From positions 5,965,822-6,029,821 of the forward strand of contig OU696583.1 of the NCBI GenBank assembly GCA_916048095.2: a stretch of 64,000 nucleotides of DNA, given 5' to 3'. Source of the DNA: Sacculina carcini (Eukaryota > Arthropoda > Thecostraca > Sacculinidae). Positions 33,982-45,042 of this stretch are shown in pieces (positions within the stretch are counted from its first letter, which is position 1; every line of letters starts with the position of its first letter). Under the pieces are notes generated by a model, which was not told where the DNA came from, ran no database searches, and worked only from the letters and a program-made list of their open reading frames with translations. The translations under genes were made by a program, and so were the position numbers.

Positions 33982-36933
33982 ATGATCGGTGTAAAAGATG
34001 ATCAGCACTTTCTCCACCAGGAAGAGTTTTTCAATAACATGCAAACAAACTGTGATGAGTACACGGAAGCGGAATTTAATTCTTCTTTCACCAATGACAA
34101 CTTACTGAAAATGCTGCATGTCAACGATCGAAGTCTAAAGAAAAATTTCTGCCAATTGACGACTACCTTGGAGATTATAGAGCACAAATTTGATGTCATA
34201 GGAATCTCAGAAACGTGGTTCAACCCAGGTTTGAGCATCGACTACTTCAAACTGGATAATTATGATATGTTCTGTACATCACGTGAGCACAAAAGAGGTG
34301 GCGGTGTTCTTCTTTACGTCAGGTCTAGCTTAAAAGCTTCCAAAATTATTGCTAAATCCAATGTAGTTGAAGACGTATGTGAAATAATAACAGTGGAAGT
34401 CACGCTCAACAACAATCAAATGTTATTTTCATGTATTTACAAATCTCCGAATTCATCAGTTGACGTATTTGTGGATCATCTCAGCAATCTGTTGGACATT
34501 AACAACAATAAAACTTGGTTTGTCATGGGTGATTTCAATATCAATATGTTACAGACAGAATTGCAGCAAACAGGAAAAATACTAGATACCGTCTATAGTC
34601 ACGGTTTCAGACCGCTGATAAATGTCCCAACACGTATAGACAAAAGGTCAACTACTCTGATAGATAACATTTTCACCAATGATATCAACACACAAATACA
34701 CAGTGGTACTATTATAAGTGACATCAGTGATCACCTGCCAGTGTTCGCAATAACAACATACAAAAACAACACACCTGAGAGTGAAGACTCGTCGTACTCA
34801 AGACAAATAACGGACTCGGCTAAGATCAATTTTGTAAATGACCTCCAGGAGCTCAGCTGGGATGTTATTTACACAAATGATGCAGAATCTAGTTTTAATA
34901 ATTTTCTTGAAATATTTGTCGCACTTGTCGATAAACACTTTCCATACAAGATGAAAAACGTTCACCATCGTAAAAATAAGAGTTGGCTGACAAAAGGTTT
35001 GGTAATATCATGTTTACAAAATAATACCTTATATAAAAAATATCAAAGGGAGAAAACACCGGAGAGTGAAATCATTTACAAAAACTACAGAAATAAGCTG
35101 AATAATTTATTAAGGATGCAAAAAAGACATTACTATAGGAATTTACTGAACGAGAACAAAAATAACATCAGAGGAACTTGGATGATTTTGAACGAAGCAA
35201 TTCGAAGAAAACCCAAGAGTAGGGTCATTCCACGGGAAATTACATTCAATAATACAAAGATCACAAACACATATGGTATATGCAATACACTGAACAGTTA
35301 CATTGCAAACATTGGATCCAACTTGGCCAAACAAATTGAAAACTCATCCATTCAAAATTCCTGTGTTAAAATCAAAACATCATCGAATTTTAGTAAGTCT
35401 TTTTTCATGCGACCAACTAACGCCTTTGAAATATCTCGTATAATCAAATGTTTAAAAAACAAATATTCGTTTGATATATTCGGTCTCAACATGCAGATGA
35501 TCAAATTAGCAAGTACATTCATAATTCATCCGTTAGAGTATATTTTCAACCTATCACTCTCATCAGGCAAGTTTCCATCACAAATGAAAATTGCTAAGGT
35601 GATCCCATTGTACAAGAGTGGAGATACAAATGTGTGTGCAAATTACAGGCCAATTTCACTGCTACCCCAGTTCTCCAAACTATTAGAAAAATTAATTCAC
35701 ATCAGAATCAATGAGTACATGAATAAATATAATCTTATAGATCAAAATCAATACGGTTTTCGCCCAGGTAAAAATACGTCACACGCCATTCTAGACTTGA
35801 CCGAGGAGATCTCCAAGCAAGTTGACAGAAAATTGTGTTCCATTGGTGTTTTCATCGACCATCGGCCTCCGATACTTTAGACCATACTATCCTGCTGAAT
35901 AAATTAACTATGTACGGCATTAGAGGCATTTCATTTTCACTATTTAGAGATTACCTGTGCGATAGATCCCAAATAGTCTCATTAAACAACGTATATTCCG
36001 AAAAAGAAACAGTAAAATACGGAGTACCGCAAGGATCTATTCTGGGGCCAACGTTGTTTCTTCTATATGTAAACGACATGTTTAAAACAGTTAGCTCCGG
36101 TAAGCTAGTAGTGTTTGCCGACGATACCAACCTAGTTTGCTCTGGCGCTACGGTGAAAGAAGCCTTCGAAACTGCAAATAGTGAATTAAGGGCTCTAAAT
36201 GACTGGCTTATACAAAACAAACTGTCGTTAAACACCGAAAAAACCAAATTTGTCTTGTTCTCGTCTCCAAGACTCAATGTTGATCCGGACGGCGAAATTA
36301 TTATCAATAATACCAGCATATCCAGAGTCGAAACAATACATTTTCTTGGCGTGACACTCGATAGCAAGATATGCTGGAAAGATCACATCAATTGCACAGC
36401 AAGAAAAGTATCAAAAGCTACATTCATTCTTGGTAAAGCGAGACATTTACTTCAAATAGAAGAAAGTTTAATGCTTTACAATGCCCTGGTAAAACCCTAT
36501 CTTGAATATGCTTGCGAAATATGGGGCCACACATGCAAATCATACATGAACAGATTAGAGGTCTTGCAAAAACGAATAGTTAGAATCATATACAATTTAC
36601 CACGAAACACACCATCCAAACCACTTTTCACCAGAGGAAAAATATTGAATATTTCAGGTCTTATACACTTCAAAACATGTAAATTAATGTACAAAGTTTT
36701 TTATAAAAAATTGCACAAAGATCTAGATTTGTTTTGAAACAAATCCTCGTCGTCCCGACCTGTTCCTAGTTCAACACAAAAGAACATACGCCAGAAATCA
36801 AGCTTTGACCATAAACGGTGTGAAGCTGTGGAATGAATTGGTGAAGAACAAAGAAATAATTCTGAGTGACATGACGTCTATGAAAAAATTCACAACATGC
36901 CTATTCAACACCATTCTCTTAAAATATATGTAA
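33982..36933 (+). pseudogene. LINE ORF2: APE endonuclease, reverse transcriptase
   Basis: The frame is open from 33943; the first ATG is at 33982. Endonuclease: DVIGISETWFN with the catalytic glutamate, RGGGVLLYVRSSL, WFVMGDFNINML and ISDHLPVFA. Reverse transcriptase: CANYRPISLLPQFSKLLEKL, YGFRPGKNTSHAILD, YGVPQGSILGPTLFLLYVND and VVFADDTNLV with the catalytic pair. The C-terminal domain (LVKPYLEYACEIWGH) ends at the TAA at 36931. Two frame changes are seen: near 35862, where the conserved FID motif meets SASDTLDHT in another frame, and near 36735. Otherwise it is complete at about 980 codons. Motifs place it in the Jockey/CR1 superfamily; the exact clade is open. Confidence 0.87.
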
Positions 36934-37265
36934 ATAACAAAACCCAATGTTGACTCAATTGCCTGGTGGAGATTGCCGATCTTCTTATGATCTCATTATG
37001 AAAATGAGCTCTTGCTGAACTGTAAATTTAAAGTACAGCAAGCAACGCGTCTATTACTTGCCACTGTACATTTCCAACTGAACTAAACTGTATATATATG
37101 TTTTTTCATTTTCTTCTTTTATTTCATTTGTTCTTGCTTTTTTCAAGGGATATAAGCCTTTATGGCTTCCCCCGACACATGAAAATATGTTGTTTGGTGT
37201 TATTATATGTTTACTGTGTCGTTTTGAAATACAAATACAAATACAAATACAAACACCATATCACA

Positions 37266-39007
37266 AATTACCACCATATCACAAATAAACACCATATCAA
37301 AAATCAGAAATGTATTACCACTTTATACAACAAAGTATTGGCATGGATGAAAATATACATACAAATCACACAATGTACACACAAATGAAAATGCATCATA
37401 AATAAACTTGGGCTCACAGCGGAATAAGACAAACAAGAGTCACACAAAAACACGTATACTACAGAAAAACGAATAATGTCGGTGTGGGCTCAAGAATCTA
37501 TGTACACATCCAAAAGATATTTATATGATTTAGAGAATAGATTGGAAGGAAGAAATGTCTTTTTTTGGTAGAGAATAAAACAAAGAGGAGCAATAATTGA
37601 GATGGGGGAAAATAAAAGCATTAATTAGAGCAATGGAGGAACGAGGAAATATCACACATTAACGCACAATTTGCACGCATCAACATTTACATATATATTA
37701 TTGTATATTGGCATGTCTTGTTTGATAGCTGTCATCCATTTCTTTCGGAGCACCTCCTCTTTCGGTGAACAGAAAACGCTCACTTTGGAGCCACTATTGT
37801 AGTTGTCTTTGCAACCGGACACATCACTTATCTGCCATGTTTCCTGAACAACATAATAACAAAATATTGATACACTATACTTGGGGTACCTTTTGAACCT
37901 TTGAACTTTGAACCTTTACCTTTTGAACTTTTGAACCTTATCAACCTTTTGATGGTTCCATACCACCAATGTATTGTCCAATATGGTTCAATACCCGCGA
38001 CTTACTTGACTGTTCAAATAATTATCACCAATCCTATCATAATTTGCCAGTTTGTCTTCCAGATCCACGAATATTGCAATCGCTTGAATTTACTGTAATT
38101 TAGATACGGATTACTAGGAAATAGCCAATGATAAATTTGTTATTTTATTATTATTTGAGTTATTTTATTCACTTTGTTACTTTTAATATTATTATAGCTA
38201 TTGCTAATTTATAGCGGTATCCAGATATTTAATCCCATACCTCCGACCTTTGATTCCCATTCCACCAAGGGTTATGGATTCTCCCGGCTAATAACCACTG
38301 GACTAAACAATCACAAGGCAATACCAGCTTTTTCAAACAATGGGAGTAAGAATCGTAAGATGTAATAGATAATGTCATTATTAAGATATAAAATGCAGCG
38401 CATAAAATGATCAAATATTTCAAAAAGATTGAAACATATCTTAACTAATTCAACAAAATCAGGTTCAACGGAAGAGATGAATGAGTGAGCATTTATTGAC
38501 TTACCTTTCACTCCGAAAGGTGAAATTCTCCGGAATACACCAATCTGATAATACTTGAAGTAAACTTGCGGGAAACACTACAACACTGCTTAAAGTATGA
38601 TAGAAGCAACAGAGAATGCAAACGCTCAATGCCACTACAATTGTGAACGCAATACTAACATAAACACGTCGAACCAACTACGCTGCACTGAAAATATAAT
38701 GCGCACAACGCCACAACTAATTATCACAGCGAACACACGTACAATCGCAAAACGCGCAACGCCACAAATACACACAACACCACAAACACGCGCTGACAAC
38801 GAACTGACAACGCTACACTGACAACGAACTGATCACGTGATCAGCGATGCAGCGTCAGCGTTTCAATGGTTTGTAGCTGAGTCATTAGCATCGGTTTATA
38901 GATGAGTCATAGCAAGATGTGATACCCAGGTAGCGTTAGGACGGACGAGCTGACGTAATACCCCCCATGGGGAGGGGATGGAAGGGCCTTGAATCTAGGT
39001 GGCGTTG
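37266..39007. other. TIR element A, right internal sequence
   Basis: It begins with more ACACCATATCACAAAT-like repeats. It also contains a stretch of short TTTGAACCTTTGAAC repeats (37893-37945) and a tRNA-like segment on the minus strand near 38.3 kb (listed separately). It ends at the right terminal repeat. Short open frames here (for example near 38.6 kb) lack any domain and are not supported. Confidence 0.55.
38225..38340 (-). repeat. Possible tRNA-derived SINE head
   Basis: On the minus strand the stretch TTTAGTCCAGTGGTTATTAG resembles a tRNA A box (TAGTCCAGTGGTTA). A later GGGAATCAAAGGTC is a weak B-box match. The spacing is about right for polymerase III promoters. The cloverleaf is not preserved, so this is not a working tRNA; a SINE head or a chance match are both possible. 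Confidence 0.3.
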
Positions 39008-39283
39008 CTTGAGCCGAGTGGTGCGAGGTATGACGTCGCACGTTACTGCGCGCTGATTGGCCGCGACTTGAGCCTAGTGCCGGAGGCGTGTATCAGCTGG
39101 CGTGTGTGAAGCTGGCTTTGCGAGCGGTCGAGGGTGATTCGGTTGGTGGCCTGTGCGTGATAAGCATCGTTGCCGTGTGTTCGAGAATATTTCTGCTCGA
39201 GTGGACGAATTCTCGTCGTGTGCGCGGGTTACCTGCGCGAAGGTGAGAGGGCTTTGCCCCGTTGTTTTCTCCGCTTGATTACA
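39008..39283 (+). repeat. 3' LTR of LTR-2, right piece
   Basis: It continues the LTR from CTTGAGCCGAGTGGTGC to the terminal GATTACA, matching 21671-21946 with two base differences by eye. The LTR-2 target duplication CAATG follows at 39284-39288. Confidence 0.9.
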
Positions 39284-39288
39284 CAATG

Positions 39289-40127
39289 ATAAATGACTAA
39301 ACTTTTCATAAAATGTTATTCATAAAATGAAATTCATATTTAATTCATAAACATATTGCAAAGTAAAAATGAAAACAGATATACTCATTAAAATCATACT
39401 CAATTGAAAATTCTAAATATAATTGAATTGAATTAAAAATTCTTGTAGAACACAACATTATCTACACAATAGTATAATTTTTATAGCTGTACCATTGCTG
39501 GTTTATGAGGAATAAAATAGCGGAATATTGACCAAAAAATTCACGTTTTTGTGTGCTAATTTTGCCTTTTTGACTTTGTCATTTACACTTCACACCGCCG
39601 TCACTTTTTTTTAATACACTTTGGAAAATTAAAAATTATACCGTGTCGTAGCAAACAATATTTCCAGCATGATGGTATTATTTATTTAGATGTGTGATAA
39701 TTAATTTTTGAGAATAGAGAAAAAAGTATAGAAAATCGGACGCGTCGAGTTTTAATAAAATTTTGAATGTAAATTGAATTTTTTCTATTTTACATGTTTT
39801 ATATTCATTTTTGGGTATGAATTATAGTTTGTTGAGTAGAACAGAAAGTTTTCTACACAGTGGTATAATTTTTATAGTTTTACTATTGCTGGTTTAGGAG
39901 GAGTAGTCATCAGAATATTGACCACAATTTTCGCATTTTTCAGGGTTCATTTTGTCTTTTCACCGCTATAAATTTTTTTGGTTTTATTTTTAAAATTAAA
40001 AATCACTACCTACAGTGTAGATATTAAAATTTCCAACATATTGGTATAAATTTTTAGCGGGTACGCTGAGTGATGGCCGAGTAGCAGCTGATAGAAAATG
40101 GACCAAGAAGGGTGGGACAGACACACA

Positions 40128-40164
<37 letters not shown>

Positions 40165-40183
40165 GATCTCTTTTATATATAGA
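39289..40183 (-). repeat. Helitron-like element 1, 5' part (minus strand)
   Basis: The continuation of the Helitron-like unit after the LTR-2 insertion. The AT-rich sequence contains two related blocks (39440-39760 and 39820-40060) with phrases such as TATAATTTTTATAG and CACACCGCCGTCAC. These recur in the copy at 60.4-61.07 kb. A (CA)n tract of about 30 bases (40130-40160) and the TCTATATATAAAAGAG terminus (read on the minus strand) end it. Confidence 0.6.
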
Positions 40184-41014
40184 CTAGCATTAAAACCCAC
40201 CCGTTGTGCGGAACAATTCATAAAATGGAATTAATATTCATAAAAATTCATATTCATAAGAAATATTCCAAATTAAAAAAGAAAATGAAAACTCATAAGT
40301 GTCTTACTCAATAGAAAAGTCCAAGTGTGAATATTTTTATTTATATTTGTGACATAATATTTTCCCTCAACCCGCCTCATATATAGACCCACCCATTGTG
40401 CGGAATAATTCAGAACACAAACACGTAACAAACAATGAAAATTCTAGCATGTAAACCAGCCCGTCGTGCGAAACAGTTCATACTATTAAATTTGTATTCA
40501 ATTCATAAGACAAAAAGGAACATGAATTAAAAAAGAGTGGAGTAAACCCATAAAAAGTCTAAATTTCTATATTTTCATATTTATTTTCACAAGATAGTTT
40601 GCCTAAACCGCCTCATATTTATACATGCCCGTCGTGCTGAATAATTCAGAACTCTGACACAAAACAATGAAAAATAACTAAATTTTTTATCATAATGTTT
40701 TCAAAATATATTTATAACTCAACATCACCATCTAGCATTAAAACCCGCCCTTTGAGCAGAACAATAAATAAAGTAAAATTAATATTGAATTAATGAAAAA
40801 TGATTAGAAATTAAAAAGTACAATATATAAAAGTCCAAATGAACTAAGATGTCCAAATACATGTAATGAGAGATAGAAAAGTCCAAATGTGAATGTTTTT
40901 ATTTTAGATGTGGCAAAATATTTTTCCTCGAACTGCCTCGTATTTAAACCCGCCCGTCGTGCGGATCTATAAATAGAATATAATGAATCAAAAAGCAAAA
41001 AGCTTATCCAATAT
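40184..41014 (-). mobile_element. Helitron-like non-autonomous element 2
   Basis: Its CTAG terminus (minus strand, 40187-40184) abuts the first base of element 1 without any gap. Inside are further hairpin motifs of the CCCGCCCGTCGTGCGG kind near 40384, 40444, 40619, 40732 and 40945. The sequence follows the 59.15-59.9 kb copy closely until about 41014, where the Polinton-associated sequence begins. The 5' end of this element is therefore missing or lies beyond the insertion. Confidence 0.58.
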
Positions 41015-41018
41015 ACTG

Positions 41019-41062
41019 TCCAACAGCAACATCCAACACTGTCCAACAGCAACATCCAGCAT
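41019..41062. repeat. Short tandem repeat at the Polinton left side
   Basis: ACTGTCCAACAGCAACATCC occurs twice in a row with a period of about 23 bases, just where the Helitron-like sequence stops. It may mark the junction. Confidence 0.6.
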
Positions 41063-41489
41063 GACGCCTACGTGGTGCCCCGACCAACCAAAGATTTCAC
41101 GGCGTCACTCTTGGCACAGAGGTGAGCAAGATTGCATATTTGATTATATGTTAAGATTTCGCTTGACTAAATCAAGTGTTTAAAAATAATTTATGTTGTA
41201 TTACAGACTGGAAAAAATAGCGCAGTCCAACGCGTCATTTGTCACCGACAATTCCAGTCTCGTGCTCAAGGTGACGCATATTGCCAAACGTCCACCGCAC
41301 GACATCCCGGACGACGAAATGGAGGGCTCGGCGCGGCGTGGTTCTCCCGGAAGAACTGTTTCTTCCGTGTACTTGGCACACAGTGTTTGCCCCGGGCACT
41401 GGCTGCTGCCAGGTACATTGCGGAGAACCACGCCGCGTCAAGCGCCTTCCGAATGCGTGTGCAAAGTCTGGCAAGGCACCCGCAAGTTT

Positions 41490-42800
41490 CATGTATAAGG
41501 CCAGGGAATTGTGTGACCGTTCCGGGGTAGACTTTTCCCTGCCCAGCATGGGGTTGCGGGAGCTCCAAAAGTTGGTGGCTGGTTGGTCGGAGTACCGGGT
41601 CCATGTCTACTCGACGGATCATTTTGGGCGACTCGGCGCAACCTTCGGTGAGTAATTAGAAGAAATATTCCGTTAGCGTTAATGATTTGCATTCATATAA
41701 TTCAATTTGCATTAATTCGCATGTGTGTGTTTCAGGCACAGGACATCATTATCTCTATCTTTACCATCATCATCGCTACTTCGACGTCATCACGAAGATC
41801 ACGGCATTCCTCGACACGAAATATTTCTGCGAGGAATGCCAAACGCGCTTCAACCGTCCTGGAGAACATGTTTGTGCCGGAGGCTGCAAGGACTGTGGAG
41901 CGCCTCATCGATGCCAGCGGGAAGGTGCGTTAACCCATTGTCCCGAATGTAGCTTAGATTTCATTTCCAGCTCCTGTTTCGAGGCTCACAAACAATCACG
42001 CTGTAAGGTGCGGCGCGGGTGTCCAAGATGTGGTGATGTGCTTTACAAATCGTATAGCAAAAATCGCCATGTCTGTGGCACTCACATATGCCCTTACTGT
42101 CGTGAACGAGTCACGAACCACGAGCTCATAGATGCGGAAAACGTCCACTGTTGCTTTCTCCAACCTTCGCATCAATCTTCTGTCAACAAAAAACAAATCT
42201 ATATCTTTTACGACTTTGAGTGTATGATTGACACCAGCACCAACCTTCACATTCCTAATCATTGTGTCGCACACGTATGTTGTGAGTCCTGCTTTGATCG
42301 CATTGACCGGCCATGCACTGACTGTGGGACACAGCAGCACGAACATGTGTTATCTGGCCCAACGACAAGACAAGACTTTGGTCAGTGGCTTTTCACGCTC
42401 AAGGACGCGAAAGCCATTGCCCATTATGCCCAAGGTTATGACAACAACATTGTTGCCAATTACGCGTTGAGCCAAGGTGTGGTGCCAGACCTGATCATGA
42501 ACGGCAGAAAAATCCTCTCCATGAAATTTATAAATTCCAAACTCCATTTCATTGATTCCTTCAGTTTCCTTCCTATGCCTCTTGCGAAATTTTCCAAAAC
42601 TTTCAACATTCCTGTCCGTAAAGGTTTCTTCCCTCACCTCCTCAACACTACGGACAATCAAAATTATGTAGGTCCTTTTCCTTCAGCCGATATGTTCGAC
42701 CCGGGTCGCATGTCCAACGAACAGCGCGCCGAGTTTCTCACTTGGCATGCCTCGCAGGTGGGCCGGCAGTATGACCTGCACCAGGAAATAGGAGCGTACT
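41490..42800 (+). pseudogene. Polinton DNA polymerase B, N-terminal and exonuclease part
   Basis: A cysteine-rich stretch (CEECQTRFNRPGEHVC, CPECSLDF, CPRCGDVLY, CPYCRERV) precedes the 3'-5' exonuclease region. The exonuclease motifs are IYIFYDFECM with acidic residues, AHYAQGYDNNIVANY, and LHFIDSFSFLPMPLAKF. Such zinc-rich N-termini and motifs are typical of Polinton polymerases, which copy the element by protein priming. The polymerase palm motifs are not seen downstream. Fossil part. Confidence 0.8.
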
Positions 42801-43850
42801 GCCGCTGCGTACTGCTTCATCGACTGACCGACCGACCGACCGACATCATCATCATCGTTATTTATTGCTATTTATTTGTTGTGTTACCAGTGTTAGTTGT
42901 GCTAGGTGTGTTAGTTGTGCTAGATGTATTGGTTTATACCATAAAAGTGTCGGCTGTGTTAGTGTGTTAATTGTGCTAGTGTGTTAGCTGTGCTAGTGTG
43001 TTAGCTGTGTTAGTGTGTACACATGTTTTGGTGTGTGTGTGTGTGTGTATGTGTATGCGTATGTTGAACCGGTTTTCGAGAGCCCCGGCACGCGCCGACG
43101 TGTGTGTGTGTGTGTGCAGGCTTTAATATACAAGTGTTGACGTGTAAACGTGTCATTCAATTGATAATCACCGAGATGGTGAGGCATATCATATTGCTGC
43201 TTCTTTCACTATTGCTCATTGTCAGTCATGTTGAATGTTTAATTGCAGAGCAGGTAATTGTGGGATTTTTATATGATCCGATTAACCGCCGGGGGTGTTT
43301 GGCTAGTGATGCTCAGCGCAAAACTGGTCTCACATCAGTAAATACTTTATATAATACCCTTATAGTTAAACGAAGATCAGTTTCATCGGTCTTGTTACAC
43401 CGTTCACAATGATCTTGTCCGGTCCTTCAGGGTCCGGCAAGAGTCAATTTATAGTCGACATGCTGACACGGGCGGACCAAGTGCTCACCCGAAGCCCCGA
43501 TTATGTACTGTATTGCCACGGAACTGCAGCGCCCGATCATATAAATAAGGATTTAGTTAACGAGATGCAGTACGGGGTGCCATCGCATGAGGAAATTCAG
43601 CGATTGGCAAGCAAACATAAACACGGTAATGGTTGCATGGTCATTATCGACGACTTACTGGATGCTGTGGAAGGACCTGTTGTACGTGACATGTTTACGA
43701 AAACGTCGCGTCACGACAACATGAGTGTACTATTTGTCACCCAAAACACGTTTCTCAAGTCGCCCAACTACCGCACAATCAGTCTAAATACTAATTATTA
43801 TGTATTTTTCCGTAATTTTCGAGATCAAACACCACTGCGCGCATTTGCTC
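42747..43850 (+). repeat. Tandem duplication inside the Polinton, copy 1
   Basis: This segment and 43873-45042 are near identical. Each starts ATGCCTCGCAGGTGGGCCGG and ends GCGCGCATTTGCTC. It covers the end of the polymerase part, GACC and ATC runs, a stretch of TGTTAG-type repeats, a (TG)n run, and the ATPase part. Copies differ mainly in the length of the simple repeats, so the duplication is recent. Confidence 0.9.
43409..43850 (+). pseudogene. Polinton packaging ATPase, first copy
   Basis: A Walker A motif GPSGSGKSQF opens the segment, and a Walker B-like CMVIIDDLLD follows about 75 residues later. Then VLFVTQNTF resembles the sensor region of FtsK/HerA-type ATPases. In Polintons and related viruses this enzyme pumps DNA into capsids. 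It lies in duplication copy 1. Confidence 0.82.
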
Positions 43851-43872
43851 GCAGGTGCGCGCACTTGCTCGT

Positions 43873-45042
43873 ATGCCTCGCAGGTGGGCCGGCAGTATGA
43901 CCTGCGCCAGGAAATGGGAGCGTACTGCCGCTGCGTACTGCTTCATCGACTGACCGACCGACCGACCGACATCATCATCATCGTTATTTATTGCTATTTA
44001 TTTGTTGTGTTACCAGTGTTAGTTGTGCTAGGTGTGTTAGTTGTGCTAGATGTATTGGTTTATACCATAAAAGTGTCGGCTGTGTTAGTGTGTTAATTGT
44101 GCTAGTGTGTTAGCTGTGCTAGTGTGTTAGCTGTGTTAGTGTGTACACATGTTTTGGTGTGTGTGTGTGTGTGTGTATGTGTATGCGTATGTTGAACCGG
44201 TTTTCGAGAGCCCCGGCACGCGCCGACGTGTGTGTGTGTGTGTGTGTGTGTGCAGGCTTTAATATACAAGTGTTGACGTGTAAACGTGTCATTCAATTGA
44301 TAATCACCGAGATGGTGAGGCATATCATATTGCTTCTTATTGCTATCATATTGCTTCTTTCACTATTGCTCTTCTTATTGCTATCATATTGCTTCTTTCA
44401 CTATTGCTCATTGTCAGTCATGTTGAATGTTTAATTGCAGAGCAGGTAATTGTGGGATTTTTATATGATCCGATTAACCGCCGGGGGTGTTTGGCTAGTG
44501 ATGCTCAGCGCAAAACTGGTCTCACATCAGTAAATACTTTATATAATACCCTTATAGTTAAACGAAGATCAGTTTCATCGGTCTTGTTACACCGTTCACA
44601 ATGATCTTGTCCGGTCCTTCAGGGTCCGGCAAGAGTCAATTTATAGTCGACATGCTGACACGGGCGGACCAAGTGCTCACCCGAAGCCCCGATTATGTAC
44701 TGTATTGCCACGGAACTGCAGCGCCCGATCATATAAATAAGGATTTAGTTAACGAGATGCAGTACGGAGTGCCATAGCATGAGGAAATTCAACGATTGGC
44801 AAGCAAACATAAACACGGTAATGGTTGCATGGTCATTATCGACGACTTACTGGATGCTGTGGAAGGACCTGTTGTACGTGACATGTTTACGAAAACGTCG
44901 CGTCACGACAACATGAGTGTACTATTTGTCACCCAAAACACGTTTCTCAAGTCGCCCAACTACCGCACAATCAGTCTAAATACTAATTATTATGTAATTT
45001 TCCGTAATTTTCGAGATCAAACACCACTGCGCGCATTTGCTC
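43873..45042 (+). repeat. Tandem duplication inside the Polinton, copy 2
   Basis: The second copy of the 1.1 kb segment, about 65 bases longer. The extra length comes from a longer (TG)n run near 44229-44252 and an added repeat of ATTGCTATCATATTGCTTCT near 44338-44400. The sequence then runs on into the rest of the ATPase. Confidence 0.9.

Larger units (their letters stand above)
31524..37251 (+). mobile_element. Two-ORF LINE (Jockey/CR1 superfamily) nested in TIR element A
   Basis: A nearly intact LINE with ORF1 (31673-32449), ORF2 (about 33982-36933) and a 3' tail of AAATAC repeats (about 37228-37251). The 14-bp sequence AACACCATATCACA occurs at 31510-31523 and again at 37252-37265, a likely target duplication. 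The surroundings already contain repeats of this motif, so this is not certain. An antisense L2 LINE is inserted between ORF1 and ORF2. Only two frame changes are seen in ORF2, so the copy is young, in line with its position inside a young LTR element. Confidence 0.85.
30576..39007. mobile_element. TIR element A, unclassified DNA transposon, splitting the LTR-2 3' LTR
   Basis: The ends are CAATGCCACCTAGATACAAG on the left and the complement of CAACGCCACCTAGATTCAAG on the right. They match over about 23 bases. CTTGAGC is duplicated at 30569-30575 and 39008-39014. LTR sequence continues without loss across the duplication, which proves insertion. The left end continues GGCCGTTTCACG and a TGATGTCA site and matches the element ending at 47487 over about 49 bases. 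No transposase is seen, so it is non-autonomous. CA-starting ends with a 7-8-bp duplication recall P-type or hAT-like elements, but I cannot assign it. A LINE occupies 31524-37251. Confidence 0.8.
21623..39283 (+). mobile_element. LTR-2: Gypsy-like LTR retrotransposon, clade unassigned
   Basis: LTRs of about 324 bp start TGTGGCGTTG and end CTTGATTACA. An exact 5-bp duplication CAATG lies on both sides (21618-21622 and 39284-39288). Parts are gag, protease, and a long pol with reverse transcriptase, RNase H and integrase. A minus-strand LINE lies between gag and protease. A TIR element splits the 3' LTR. The two LTRs differ at only two positions by my reading, so the insertion is young. It is GC-rich compared with its surroundings. 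It looks nearly whole apart from the insertions, with perhaps two or three breaks. Confidence 0.9.
21193..40183 (-). mobile_element. Helitron-like non-autonomous element 1 (split by an LTR element)
   Basis: Read on the minus strand, the unit starts TCTATATATAAAAGAG at 40183 and runs into a (TG)n tract. It ends with a GC-rich hairpin (CCGCACAACGGGCGG), about nine bases, and CTAG next to a T (21193-21196). A TC start, a hairpin close to the 3' end and a CTAG terminus are the known Helitron signature. The LTR-2 element sits inside with a CAATG duplication. Without it the unit is about 1.3 kb. No Rep/helicase frame is present. Several extra copies of the hairpin motif lie inside (near 21392, 21453 and 21573). 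Confidence 0.62.

Noticed and set aside
38597-38821. A 74-codon open frame
   Set aside because: Asparagine- and threonine-rich composition from AC-rich DNA, no motif and no neighbouring signals.
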